Shown: one piece after another, positions 21,260 through 34,328 of the stretch
Layout: each line of letters opens with the position of its first letter
Numbering within the stretch: the stretch's first letter is position 1
DNA from: Linnemannia hyalina
Taxonomy: Eukaryota; Mortierellomycota; Mortierellomycetes; Mortierellales; Mortierellaceae
Direction: 5' to 3'
Assembly (NCBI GenBank): GCA_019671135.1
Contig: JAHRHY010000014.1
Span: 1,176,001 to 1,240,000, forward strand
Length of the DNA stretch: 64,000 bases
Translations under genes and position numbers: made by a program
Notes under the pieces: model-generated
What the model was told of the DNA's origin: nothing
The model's database searches: none
Seen by the model: the letters and a program-made list of their open reading frames with translations, nothing else

Positions 21260-22369
21260 TTAGTCGCGGCGCCAGATGGAGTTGGCGACGGTAGGTTCCC
21301 AGGTAGGGTTGGAGGTATGTCCCTGGAGGCAGATATAATCGCGTCCGTGGTACTCGACCTTGTCGCCAGCAGAGTAGGTTCCAACAGGGTCCCACTCGCA
21401 TCCACCATGTTCTTCGCGGCGATGGTGCTCGTGGTGGCTCTCATACTGGTTCTGCTGGTTCTCCTCCTGCTGCCTCCTGAAGGCCTCCTGGTCAGCCTGG
21501 AATTTAGCCTGCTCAGCCTCAAGACGTCTCTTCTCGTCCTCGAACCGCTCGTGCTCCTGCTGCTCCTCAAGGTCAGCATTCTTCCTATCCTGCTCTTCTT
21601 GGTTGTGGTCGTTGTTCAACTTGTTTGCGAGGAGTCCAGCACCAATGGCGAACAAACCACCGGCAACAGCAAGGCCGGCATCAGTAGCCATTTCCTTGTT
21701 CTTCAACGACTTGGCCCTCTTCAAATGAACATCCACAATTCTCGAGACACCAAACCGGATATCCTCCTGACCGCCCGCAGCCAGGTAGTCCGAGTTCTGA
21801 CCGGGGACATTATGAACGGTCAAGGTCAAAGTAACTTCACCGTTCTGTTTGCCGTCAGGGGTATAGACAGAGAAGATGGCGTTGAGGTTTCCACCGGGGG
21901 CATGGACGACCTGGTTGAGGGGGATGGCTGCAAAGGCAATGATGGCGTCGGTAGTGGTTTCTTCATCCATGATCTCGATGAAGAGGTCTGGCTCGCCGTT
22001 GAGGGGGACGTTGAAGGACTGGTTCCAGACGGCGTTCTTGCCGGCGTTCTTGTGGACGAAGGTCTTTTGGAAGGACTTGGGGTTCTCGAGGTCAAGGGTG
22101 AAGCGGAAGTAAGGGTCCTGCTTACCAAAGGTCTATTGGAGGGGATAGGGTGTGGAGGGTGGGAGAGAGGAGAAGGGGACAATTGAGTTGGTGGGATAAT
22201 GCATTGGTGATCCTTCATGAGAGCAATTTGTTCATTCTGAACTGAGTAACAAAATAATTGGTGGTCGCTGTGCTGAACAAGGAGGACTTCATACCTCGAC
22301 ATCCTTCAAGTTGGATGCGCCGTGAGCAATGATGGAGAGGGAGGGGCCCTGGTTTTGTTGAGCGAGCAT
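21260..22369 (-). CDS. C2-domain protein with C-terminal CBM5/12-type module
   Basis: Exons 22295-22369 and 21260-22132 (intron after codon 25, phase 0) give 315 aa with no signal peptide. Residues 1 to about 140 form a C2 domain (SLSIIAHGASNLKDVE, then GKQDPYFRFTLD and VWNQSF). Residues 173-197 are a Gly/Ala-rich hydrophobic stretch (AGLAVAGGLFAIGAGLLANK). Residues about 200-255 are a Gln/Glu/Arg-rich coiled coil, and 270-315 a carbohydrate-binding module (WDPVGTYSAGDKVEYHGRDY...TWEPTV) like those in chitinases. C2 domains bind membranes or partner proteins, often with Ca2+. It is paralogous to the gene at 25068-26037: same intron position, same glycine-rich segment. TATA on the minus strand at about 22507-22513. 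Confidence 0.88.
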
Positions 22370-25067
22370 GTTGGATGTATGTGTGTTTTGTTAGGAGGAA
22401 GAGTGGAAAGTGGTGTGGGTATGGAAGTGAGGGGGGGGGGGGGTATGAAAGAGTGAAAGTGCAGTGAATGTTGAAAAAAAAGAAAGGAAAAGAAGGCAAG
22501 GTCCTCTTTTTATATGTGGCATCTTCACGGATCAATGCTCGGGTGGATTCTATGAAAGGAACATGATGTTTCAATTGAATGAATGGGAAGGGTACCCTTG
22601 TGCAAAAATAAACAGCAACAGCCGCGGTGTTGCTTTCCCCCTTTCTTAGTCTTACGAAAACATGTTCGTTCGCATTGCTGTTACCCATTATCCCTCCAAT
22701 TCGCTCTTGGTACACCTTTCACCATCCATCAAGTCCCTTTTGCCCTGTCGCCAATTGACAACAAATAATCAACGTGCTGAGAACAGTAAAACCATAAATC
22801 ACTCAGCCATCAGTCAGGCCATGGTGGAATGGGGATCATGATCATGATCCGCACTCTGCTCTTTTGTTCTTCCTTTTTCCTTTTTCCTTGCCTCCTTCTC
22901 TCCTCCTCAACCATCGCAATGCATGAAAAACATCACAACAAGGATAAGAGCTACCCCCACAATAATGCGTTTCTATTTTTTATTCTTTTTGGAGGGAAGG
23001 AAACAAGTATCGATCGACTGAGGATGAAGGAACTGATAATAGGAAGAAACGCTTCCTTGCCTTTTCCCCTCCAGAAGAGAGATAGTTTGCATGGTTGAGG
23101 TTGGGATGAAGGGATGTGGATATTGTCAATGACTAAAAATGGTTTTGTTTTGCTCTCATCAAGGGAAAGGAGGAAGAAAAGGAACAAAGTTGTCGCATCC
23201 ATCTTCGTACTACGTGTATGCACAAATGAAGGGTTCATTGTTACCCCTAACCTATTGCGCCATGTCCCCTCTTGTCTATTTTTTATTGTTCAGCTGTTCG
23301 TAAAGTGCCATTTTGGTCACTTTGTCTACATGCACTACAAGCGAAGGAAATAAGTGGGCGGAGAAGATAAAAATTAACTTGAGTTTTAGCAAAGCAGTGA
23401 CAACTCTCGTCATCACCACCATCATGCAATTTATTGTTTTAACAAATGGGATCGCGTAGAGGCACCAATGGATGATGAAGACGGGAAGGGTATTCTATCT
23501 TTCCTTCCTTCCTTCCCGTCATCCTCTCTACTCAGCTCAGCCCATTTCAACACGCCTATCTTCCTATCTTCCTATCCTCCACCCGTCACTTTCTCCTGAA
23601 CACGTCCAACATACTCTACGCATCGAAGGTGTCTCACGTCACTTCGTATCAATACTGTATCTCTTGCTTCCCCTGTTTAACTCATAGTATGATTCTCGAT
23701 GAGAAACCGATTCAGGAACAAAAAAAAATATTCAAAAACTAGGAGCCATCACCCACACCAAAACCTCCATGGTCCTAACTAATCGTTCCTGGCATTATTT
23801 TCTCTATGCCTTGTTCAGCTCCCACCCTCCCTCCCCTCCTTCCCCAGGAACGTACCCTATCCTATTTCTTGGTGTCAAAATAAAGTACACGCCCCAGGTA
23901 AACTCATGCTCCCACTCCTCTCCTGGCTCTGATCTCTCTCTCTCTGTCGCCAACAGGAATCCCTCGATGATGAAGCTATTTTTGTTCGTCTTCGTTTGCC
24001 AACCAGGGACCTGAAGCTGCAATGTTTCACTCTGTCCTTTTTGGCTTTTTGGAGGTTTATGGATGGGGTGGCCAAGGGGGGGGCCAATTTGGACATATAT
24101 TGGGTGTAATCACTGCCTGCTCGTCACATATGGACATGAGAAATCTATTTTTGTAATCAGACACAGCCTGGGAACTCGTCCCTTTTTTTGGAGGAGGACG
24201 GTTTTTCTAGGAATGGAAAGTGCACCAGGTAATATGACCAGTCGCAGGGTAAAAGAGGGGTCCAAGGCCGCGTAACTGGACTTGGCCACCGCCACAAAAC
24301 AAAAACGCCTTTTTTTTTTCTCTTCGTCTTTCGTCAGACGCGTCGCCCACATGCACTTCTCCTCTGACAAAAACCGTGAAAATGGTCCCCCTCACCCTCT
24401 CCCACTTCACTCAAGTTAGGGACGTGTCCATAACAAGTCGATATCCTCCATCCACATCCGTCCTGTCAGTCACAAGAGAAAAGGCAACCTCCAGGCAGGT
24501 TGCAAAAGAAAAAAATTCATGTGCTCTCTCCATCCTGTCCGTCGCTATCTTTTACTGGGGACTGGAAAATATTAGCGGTCAGACCCCTCCCCCTCCTTTC
24601 ATTGACAGCACAACCCCTTCCCTCTCTGTCCATGCACTAAGTAGCAAACGCGTAATTGCGTGAGGAGTTGTGACGTCTGATTCGATTCCAACAATGCGCC
24701 TCTCGAAAGCTAAGCAGTTTACTGAGAGCCAGAGAAAAAAGTGTGAGAAAATAAAATCATGCCTTCAAAGACATTCATGCCCCTCCCATTCACTCACTGA
24801 CAAGCTACACCTCCAAAGTCTCGGAAGACAAACCTCTGCGAAAACAGGTAGCAATGAAGGAGGGGGGGGGGAGAGCTTTGGGGGAGGGTTTTTTTTGGTG
24901 GTTTTTTATTTACAACTTTTTACAAGTTTCGGGTGGAGTGAACCTCACCATCCGAGAAAAGAGAGATATGGAAGAGAGAAAAAAGAAGGGTGTTTTTTTT
25001 GGTGGAAAGAAAAAGAGATGGTATCATACGAAAACAGGACAAAAAAAAGGGGAACCCCGTCTTGTAT
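22370..25067. other. Gene-poor intergenic region
   Basis: 2.7 kb with only short, low-complexity ORFs on either strand. It holds the promoter of the C2-CBM gene (TATA near 22507, G-run at 22431-22442) and the 3' flank of the second C2 gene. I see no tRNA, repeat or mobile element. Confidence 0.5.
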
Positions 25068-26037
25068 TTACTGGTCCTCAGCCAAGGCCTGCTCGCGCTT
25101 CTTGGCCTCCTCAGCCTTCTTGTTGTGTCCAGCCAAGAGACCAGCTCCCGCGGCAAATAAACCACCAATAGCAGCGGCAGCACCGACATCGGAGGCAGTC
25201 TCCTTGAGGACCAACTTCTTGAACCTCTTCTTCTGCTCCTCATCGACACGAGACTCGGCCTTCTGGAAGTTGCCGTCGTAGGTGATACGACCGCTCGACT
25301 CTTGACCGGGCTGGACAATGCGGATGGTCAACGAGATCTCGCCCTGGGCGACACCGTGCTTGTTGTAGAGGTCGAAGCGGGCCGAGAGGGATTGGCCATT
25401 GGCCTCCTTGACCTGGTTCAGGGGGATGGCAGTGTAAGCGATGGGGGCATCGGCTCCCTTGTCTTGGTCAAGAACCTCGACGAAGAGGTCGGTGTGCTTA
25501 TCCGAGATCTCACGGATATCAAACGACTGCTCCCATGAGGGGTCTTCAGCGTTGCTCTTGACCTCAGTCTTGAACTTGTCGTACTGCTTGCTGTTATCCA
25601 CGTCGACGGAGAGGCGGACATAGGGATCGTTCTTGCCGAGGCGCTATGGGTTTGTGATGGTGTTTTTTTTTTGGAGGAAGGGTAGGAAGAAATAGGGTGG
25701 GAAAATATATTGAATATAGCCGTTAGTGGGGCACTTGTCTTTCAGTCATTTTACACGGATGGGGTGCAAAGGAAAGGGACAATGAAAAGTTGGCAAGGAG
25801 GGATAGGAGGAAAAGTGGAGTAGCATAGATGTTTCCTCGACTTGTCCTGCAGAGTGAGGAAAAAGGATCATCGATACAAAGGCGAAAATGGCAGAGAGAG
25901 GAAGGGATACAAGCACGTCGAGGACCACATTGCTTGTATGCTGTGTATGAGAAGGAAATTCTTACCTCGACCTTCTGCAAGCCGTGGGCAGAGTGGACGG
26001 TGACCTCGAGAACAGAGTCGGTGTGAAGGTGCAACAT
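25068..26037 (-). CDS. C2-domain protein with Gly/Ala-rich segment
   Basis: Exons 25966-26037 and 25068-25643, intron after codon 24 in phase 0, giving 215 aa. The C2 domain spans about residues 1-140 (LEVTVHSAHGLQKVE, GKNDPYVRLSVD, WEQSFDI, DLFVEVLDQDKGAD). Residues 173-197 are hydrophobic Gly/Ala-rich (DVGAAAAIGGLFAAGAGLLA), followed by a short Lys/Glu tail. Layout, splice position and segment placement match the C2-CBM paralogue at 21260-22369, which adds a coiled coil and a carbohydrate-binding module. The glycine-rich segment may be a membrane or self-association helix. A TATA-like element is near 26158-26165 on the minus strand. Confidence 0.87.
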
Positions 26038-28994
26038 GTTTGGTTATTTGAGTATGTGTAGAGAGGAAGGGTTTAGGTGGTGAAGTGTGTTAGGGTTGAA
26101 GAGTTTAAAGAAAGTGGAAGGGGGGTAAGAAAGAAGACATTGGGGGGACCTAAGAGGTATTTATGCAAATACACAACTTGATTGACGCGAGTGCGATGAA
26201 GAAATGGATAACGACGACGACACGCGTACCATGGTCAATTGAAGTAAGTGAGGCAAAGCGAGGAGCCCCGAGCGATGACAAAGTGTATGGGTGCATACGA
26301 ACCCAATAATCCCATTGGTCGTCCATTCTGAAGGAAGGAAGAGGCAATAACAAGCAAGAGTGAGCGAACCAGGTGATGATGAAGAGTTGTGGGCCATGAC
26401 GCGCCCGGCGTACTCTACTCGAAGAAAAGTAATAATAAAAAGGGCCCAAAAGTCCATAGAGTTGCCCATAGCTCATCTTCCTTGCCTTTCAATGTTGGTG
26501 TTGATGTAAGCGGAAGAAGAGCATTTCACTTTGGGCCTAGTACTCGTCAAATATGAGGAATAGCGCACAAGCAAAAGAACGGACGAATCATAGAAATTAT
26601 TCAATAATAAAAAATGATGCAATGCGCACCATGCACCCTCACTTTTCCCTATTCCTTTGGACTAACCCTCAATCGCCTTCTATCCTTACCACTTTTCTCA
26701 CACACATAATGATGAGAGGCGGGACGAGATGGACACCCCTCTATGGTTTTCTAACCGCTTTATTTGTATTGCTTTTTAACCGCGTTCTATTTCTGTATGC
26801 TCCCCTTGCCTTTTCTCCCTCCCCCAATCAATGGTGCACCTGGGCCCTGCCAATTTCTTTTGCTAATTTCAACTGTTGTACGTGTAATGTACGTACAAGT
26901 CATGGTCATGGTCGCGTTCATGTCTCCTCCTTCCCATTCTCACTTCCCACTTGTCCTTCACTCCCTTTGACTCTTTTCCTTCAGTCCTGACCGACTGACA
27001 ACGATAATGGGCGATACGTTATTCTACCTTCCCCTCCCCTGCCCTGCCCTATTTCCACTCTCTTCCATCCACCCCCTAACTTTTGCATGAAAGAAGTGTG
27101 AGAAAAGATCCCGTAAAATGCGCATGCCAAAACAAGTTTTGCGAGTACGTGCGTGTCGTTGTTCTAAAACTAAAAGCCAGCCCTACTGTACTCTCTCCCC
27201 TTCCCCTTGTTCTTCTCGCTCTCTCGCTCGCCCCCCCTTCCCTTTCGTCTCTATCTCCTCGTCCTCCCCCTTGCATGTTCTATCGTTTCTTCTCTTTTCT
27301 CACCGATTGGCGAATAGACCTTCCATTGACTCGATGCATGAGCAGCGATAGCCTGCTCCCCCCTCCCCAACCAAAAAAAAATAGGTGCACAATCACACCC
27401 ACACTCACATTCTCCGTGGACCTCTTGCCTACTTCTGAACAACGCCATGTCCTCTACCAAATGCGCCATGCCGCCGACTAGATATCTGCGATATTCACAA
27501 AAAAGGAACCTTGCACATTGCCATGCTCCCATCATCATCCGCTTCTATCATCTTCCATGCCTCCCACAATTCACTCGACTGATTGTCGCCACAAGCAGAG
27601 GGTCACTTTTTCAAAGCATTGACCTTTTTGCTTTTCTGCTTCAATTGACAAGTAGATGATGAAGGCGGTTCTCCTTACTTTCCGCTTTTTTTTTTAACTT
27701 GAACCCCTGGGAACCAGCAGAAAAAAAAGCGAAAAGTAAAAGCGCATGTCTTGACAGACAAAAATGATGCTGGATATTCTTTCCCCCTCCCTATTCTTCC
27801 CAAGCAAAGTTCCTCCTTTGACACTTTTCTTGATGTTGTTGGTCTCCGGGTGGGTGCCTGAGGAGGGAAAGAAGGCCACTGCGTTTTTTTTTCCCCCCAG
27901 GAATTGACTGTTTGACTTTAATCGAGTCGAAGCCGGGTCAATTCCAATTCGAGGGACCTGGAAAATAAAAATAAGTAAAGATATGGATCTTTGGACTGGG
28001 GTTTTCCACTCCTATGGGTTGTTTGCATGTTTTTGTTTTTGTGCCGTTGAGTACTTTTGAGGTTTCGGACTACCTTCTACCTTTCCTCGACACCCCCCTT
28101 CCTCGTTAGCTACTCCTACCTGTCTGTGTATCGCCGAGGTAATGGACAAGACAATAAACGAGGGTGAGGGGAGGAGGAGGAGGGACAGTTGGACAGGACT
28201 AGAATTGCAGGAGAATTAAAATCACTGTCCCAGAACCTTGATTGGGGCACTCTCTCCCTTCCCTTCTGGCTCACTCTGCCCCTGTGCGTTTTTTGCCCAT
28301 CAAATTTTGCAAATTCACAAAAAGCACAGAGCCCTCTTTTTGCTGGTCACAAAACAGAGGCCATTGACAATGGTTCAATTGCAACTGGCTTTTCTAGCAT
28401 CCTAAAAACGTCGTCTCTTCCAATTTCAACGAGGGCTCATCGAAAACTCCACTAGCATCATTACAGATCCGTTCGACAACATTCATCCCAGTAACTAGGC
28501 CGACACCCATGGCAAACATGCAAGTGGCGCGCACACATTTGTAAAGCATTGACACAACAAAAGGACAAGTTGATATTCAAGATGATGTTTTTCGTGCGAT
28601 AAAAGTACAGTGTATTGTGTTGAACAATGGGGTGTGAGGTGGTGGGTAAAAAAGAATGAAACAAGAAAAAGTCTACATACAAGGGGTTGATTGAAAAAAA
28701 AGGATGAACATCGCTTATGCTTTGTGGGTGTTACTGTGAGATGGTTTTAAAGAATTGTTAAAAAGAGAAAAGGGCAAAAAACAGGAATGGGTTGAACCAC
28801 CTGTTGTGTTTGACAATTTTGAAAGAAAAAAGGATGTTCATGATGATAAGATATCCCCGTCTCAATCGCTTCATTGCATTATTATAGATGCAGCATTGGT
28901 CCAATGAACCCGGTTCCATCGTTCCAGTAAAGAAAGATGTTGCGATCGTCGTTGTCGTCGTGCTGCATGCCTTTTTTTTCCTTGGTTACACTCT
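26038..28994. other. Gene-poor intergenic region
   Basis: About 3 kb with short CT-rich ORFs only. It holds the promoter of the second C2 gene and the 3' flank of the SAM synthetase gene. No RNA gene or repeat is recognised. Confidence 0.5.
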
Positions 28995-30832
28995 TTAGAA
29001 CTTGAGCTCGCGGGGCTGCTCCCTGTTCATTGTGAAGGTAGAAGAGAAGAGAAAGGCGATGTTGTTAGCAATTGAAACTTCAGCTGTCAATGTTAAGCGC
29101 AGGAATGAATGAAAATGAGCAAAGGCGTACCAGGTGAACTCATCACGACCAAAGTGACCGTAGCAGGCGGTCTTGGTGTAGATGGGCTTGAAGAGATCCA
29201 ACTCCTTGACGATGACACCGGGGCGAAGATCGAAGTTCTTCTTGACGATGGCGAGGATCTCGGCATCGGACTTGGTGCCGGTACCGTAGGTGTCGACGAA
29301 GACGGAGGTGGGCTCGGCAACACCGATGGCGTACGAGAGCTGGACGAGGGCACGGCGGGCGAGGCCAGCGGCGACGATGGACTTGGCGATCCAGCGACCG
29401 GTGTAGGCAGCAGAGCGATCGACCTTGGACCAATCCTTACCAGAGAAAGCTCCACTGTTGGTTGTAAAGAAAAGAGGAAGCAGAAGTAGGTTAGTGTCAC
29501 GTGCAAGGAGAAATAATTATCGGATGGGATTCAGTAACATTCCACCTGCATGTGGTGGGTGTGCGCGCGAGCAATTGAAAAAACAAAGGCTGAACAGAAA
29601 GAGAAAGACGTACCCTCCGTGAGCACCGTGACCACCGTAGGTGTCGACGATAATCTTGCGTCCAGTGACACCGGCATCACCCTGGGGACCACCGATGATG
29701 AACTTGCCAGAGGGCTGGAGGTGGTACTTGGTGTTCTCGTCGAGGTACTTGGCGGGGATGACCTTATCGATGACCTCCTCCTTGAGGGCCTTGCGGAGGG
29801 TCTCGTTGGTGACATCCTCAGAGTGCTGGACAGAGATGACGACGGTGTCAACACGGATGGGGACAAGAGCACCACCCTCGTTTCTGTACTCGATGGTGAC
29901 CTGGGTCTTCGAGTCGGGGCGGAGGTAAGGGAGGGTACCGTCACGGCGACCGTCGGCCATCTTCTTGTTCAACTTGTGGGACAAGGTGAGGGTCAAGGGC
30001 ATGAGCTCGGGGGTCTCGTCGGTGGCGTAACCGAACATGATACCCTGGTCACCGGCTCCAATGTCCTCGACGTTGAAGCTCTTCTGGACCAAGCCCTGGT
30101 AGATATCAGGGGACTGCTGCTCGATGGCGACGAGGACGTTGCAGGTCTTGTAGTCGAAACCCTTGGAGGAGTCATCGTAACCGATGTTCTTGATGGTCTC
30201 ACGGATGATCTTCTGGTAGTCGAGGGTGGCCTTGGTGGTGATCTCTCCGAGAACCATGATCATACCGGTCTTGGCGGCGGTCTCGCAAGCAACCTTGGAC
30301 ATGGGGTCAACAGCCAAGCAGGCATCGAGAATGGCATCGGAGACCTGATCGCAGATCTTGTCTATTGGTAGAATGGGAGCAAGAAAGATTTTTTTTTCTC
30401 TTGGTCAGTTTACCAAGTCGATCTCACTCATCAAGTTATTTTTGTTGTGATCACTGAGGGATGGAGGAAGGGAGAAGGGTGTGAGTCACGAATCAACAGA
30501 CTCCTGATTCGTGCTTCTCATCCTTGTCTATTGTTTTTTGTTCTTCGTGAGGCGAATAGTCCACTGCGCTCGTCGTTCTCGTGGTGGTTGCTGTTGTTTG
30601 TTGTGGTTGTTTGTTTGTTGTGGTGGTGGAGAGGTCGCCGTGGGGTGTGGTTGTTGCATATATAGGGTTGGCTCCGCTCAGTTGCCGTGTACAATTGCTA
30701 TGTATTTCCATTGACATATGAAATAATAACAAATGACAATAGGAATAGACGTCGGTGATATGATGGCAAGGTGGACATACCGGGATGGCCCTCGCCGACG
30801 GACTCGGAGGTGAAAAGGAAGGTGTTGGACAT
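28995..30832 (-). CDS. S-adenosylmethionine synthetase
   Basis: Exons 30781-30832, 29614-30361, 29131-29454 and 28995-29022 join in frame to give 383 aa (yeast Sam1 has 382). The enzyme makes S-adenosylmethionine from methionine and ATP in the cytosol. Signatures assembled across splice junctions are [20 protein letters not shown] (His16 region, ATP/Mg site), [15 protein letters not shown] (about residue 119) and [20 protein letters not shown], the last created by joining exons 2 and 3. The C-terminus [11 protein letters not shown] is created by joining exons 3 and 4. The first exon (52 nt) and last exon (28 nt) are very short. TATA (TATAAAA on the minus strand) at 30931-30937. Yeast homologues are regulated by methionine; nothing here shows that directly. 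Confidence 0.97.
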
Positions 30833-33800
30833 GTCTGATGAAGGTTGGGTGGAGTGAAGGGGGGATGAGGAGATGTGAAGAAGAAAGAAAAGAGAAAAAA
30901 AAAACCGATTAGCGCTGGCGGTCGGGCTTCTTTTATATTGAGAAATTCGAGCGAATGCTAAAGAACTTTTTTTCGTTTGTTTTTTTTCTCTGACTTTTTT
31001 TTTTTTTCATTCTCCCCCAACCCTTTTCTCCTTTTTTCTTCCTTGCACTTGCGGTGGCGAACAGTGTTCAATTGCCTTGTGCCATTATCATCCCGACTGA
31101 CCATCCGCACACACATTGTCCTTGTTCAGTCCTATTCCCTATTTCTCACTTTTTCCCTTCTCCTTTACCTTTCCTCTTCTTCTTCTTCTTCTACCTTTCC
31201 CTTCCCCTTTCTTTTCTCCATTCTCCGCAATTGACATGCTCAACCGAGAAGGAGCTGGGGGGACCAAGAGAAAGAAAAAGGACCCTTCCACGTTGGCTTC
31301 TTCTAATTTTCACACTCATAGGGATTTGTTATCAAATCATCGCACGCTCTCATCACACAATCCGCCTTCAATTACGAACTGACCGTCGGGCCTTTCTTCT
31401 TTCTTCCTTTCCACGATCCACAGTGAGAATGCACCACTCTTGACCCCCAGCTGGTCTTGAATCTTTTTCCTTCTCCTACCTCCTCACTACCTTCATAGCC
31501 TCCACCACCCCTTCCTGGTTCTTGCTTGTATCATCCAGTTGACAAATGGTTGCATCCTTGCTTTGTGTCCTTCATGACCATGTCGTCCATGGATCGCTTA
31601 TTATTTACACCTTGTGTTTACCATGGGGACGATCTTGTCTTTATCCATCTTGATCTCCTGTGACATGTTGTCGGATCAAAATGCCATTTAGCGCGTCAGA
31701 GTCCGTGGAATGACAAATGCCAAAGAAAAAGATCACTTCGTCCTTTTCCTTCTTGCCTTCCGTGCACTCTGTAGTTCTTTCAATTCGCTTGTGTCTCCTT
31801 CCATTCCCTTCCTCTTGCCTCCTTCTCCCGCCTTGGTATCGTTATTTCCATCCTCCGTTCGTGCAAGCAGCTCAGGAAAATTGAATGCACGACCCAAACC
31901 AAGTATCAGATATCATTCTTTTCGCGTTTTCATGCACTTTCTCCTTCTAAGCTCCTGATCCGCGATCCAAGTAGTATCAACCTTCAAATAAATAAAAAAA
32001 CCAAGCAATTGACCATAGTTCAGGCACGCACCACCAAAAAAAACTTTTTTTTTTCTTTTCCTTTTCGCTTACTTCCTCGTGGAAAATGTTTGCTTTCTTC
32101 AGGTCTTCCTCGTTATCTCTCTCCAACCTGCCTGCATCTACCCTGAACCCTTTTCTTTCAGGGCGCCAGAACATCATTCTTTTGATTCCCCACCAACTTT
32201 TTTGATTCAACGCAAAACCCTATTTCTTGAAACGTAACAGTGTTTTTGATAGTCCGCAAAGCAAAGCAAAAAGCAGTCGCGACTGGCCAGTCTGAGCAAA
32301 GGGATCCCTGTCCGAGCCAGCCAATCAGCGCATCCATGCGGCACGACATCACACTTTTGACAGAACTTACATGGGATTAGCACGAGGAACGGGATTTGCA
32401 CGCCATCATATACGAGGCTGATTCACGCAATAACAAACAACAGCCAGCCCCTCTTGTCCAGAAACAACAATTGAAAGAAAGGATTCAGGAACAAAGAAGC
32501 AAATGAAGGGTGTGGGAACGTGCAAGGGAAGGTACTGTACTCAGACAAAGACGATTAGCAAAGAAGGTCTAGAAAACCAAGGAGTTGAGGAAAAGAAAAA
32601 AAAAAAAAAAAAGATTGTGCCTCTTCTTGTGCCCTTGTGTTCGTGCTTTTCGTGCAGTATGTGTTGTATGTGCAGTTGAACCCGTGGGAAAGAAAAGGGT
32701 CAGAACGCATGCTTGTGCACTCTCAAATGTACCTTTTCCCTTACTTTTCCTTCTTTTTTCCCTATGCAAAAGACAATCAGGGAGGGGTTGTGGGCCAGAT
32801 CGATCTTTTTTTTTCTTTTTGGTCAGAAACCTAAGGGATGGGACTAAGATAACTATGAATCAGATCCGCCACAGGCACATAAATTGGAGCGTGAAAATGC
32901 GTGTGTCATGTCTCTCGTTCATCCTCCCCTCCCCCATTCAAAAACACAAACCATTCACCCCTCGTAGAAGGGCTCTCCTTCCCTCTACATAAGCATCTGG
33001 ATTGTGCCCGAGACATGAAAGAAGCCAAATGTTAGGTTCCTGGCCCTGCGTCGATTTCTTCCACACCCTTCCTTCTGTTCTTTGCTCTCTTTTTTTACTT
33101 TCCTGCTCTTTTTTCGCGTGTTTGAACATGTCATCAAACACGAACAACCCTCCAACCACTTCATCATCACCCATGAACTCTCTCACTCCCTTCACTCTTG
33201 CTCGCGTACCCCAACAAATAATTAGTGTTGGTGTCACCATCAAAAACCCAACTAACTCAACGGTCCCTCGTAAACAAGCATATGAAAAGGCAACTCATCA
33301 ACTCTTCAGAAAATGGGGAAAGGAAAGGATGAGTGACAACGAGGAGCAACTCTGCAATTCAGCTGGCGCCCGATGGCGCCATGGCATATGGCTTTTGAAC
33401 CTGAAAATAAGCGCAGTTGGGGGTAACAAAGGAGTGAGAAGATCATCCTAGAGCGATTAAAGAGAGCTGGGCACCACCATTCCTATGCCTCCTCTATCGT
33501 CATCAATTGCCCTCCCCTCATGCCTTTCCCTCTCCTTTCCTCCCCCTCCTACGTTCACCTTCGCCCCTTTTTACACTCAACCCATAACGACGAAATCCGC
33601 CCATAGAATGGTGCCATTTTTTACTTTTCCCTTTCAGTTTGCCACTTTTTCACACCCGCTAAAATCCCATTTGTTGTTCATTTCTGCGGGTCTCAAATTG
33701 ACTGTTTTTTCCATTCCCCGATAATGGATCTCTCTTACTTGACAGCGACTGAATCTCAAAGATTGGTTTTAACGATTGCTTTGCTTTTGTTGTTGTGCTG

Positions 33801-34328
33801 GATGGTTTGGGAGCATCAGATAATGCAGGCAGAGCACAATCAATTTTGCGGTTAGTGAGACACCCAGAATACCACTTCCTCATCACGGGCAAAGACTGTC
33901 TATACGTTTGTGTGTTTGGCAACAGTCAAGTCCAGTCTGTGCGCGCTCTGCTGAATGCACAGGTCCAGATGTCCGTTTTGCACAAATAGAGGCTACGAAA
34001 CCAAAAGAATGATCCCACGACGTGTTCCAATTTGCTGATTGCTGGTTTAATTGCTGAGTGTTTGTGTACTTTTTTGCCCTTTTGTCGTTTTATCGCTTTT
34101 TTGTACTCCTCTGTTTATTCTCCGGGCGAAGGAAAGAAATGATATGAATATGAACCAGCCCCACCTCCCCCCCCCCGTATTCCTTCCCGTCTTCCGGTTG
34201 TACCCATTACTACCCAGTGATCATTTGCACCTCCGGGACTCGATCAAAAAGCCTAGACTTTCACGCACACAATCATCCCAAGAACAACGTGGAAAGATAC
34301 ACAAACCGACTTTTATTCACCTTGCGTA
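30833..34328. other. Gene-poor intergenic region
   Basis: 3.5 kb between the SAM synthetase promoter (TATA 30931-30937, T-rich tracts to 31010) and the TYR1 3' end. It contains many pyrimidine tracts and homopolymer runs (T or A runs near 31000, 32047, 32596 and 32810) and only short ORFs. No gene is supported. Confidence 0.5.

Noticed and set aside
27083..27481. 132-aa plus-strand ORF
   Set aside because: Translation of pyrimidine-rich DNA (Ser/Pro/Leu-rich), no domain, typical intergenic composition here.
29550..30371. 273-aa plus-strand ORF over SAM synthetase
   Set aside because: Antisense shadow of the conserved enzyme exon, Val/Leu/Gly-rich without a domain.
22370..34328. Possible tRNA or other RNA genes in the long gene-poor stretches
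   Set aside because: Searched by eye for A-box/B-box pairs (for example GGTTCGANTCC); only isolated partial matches such as near 24680, with no cloverleaf.
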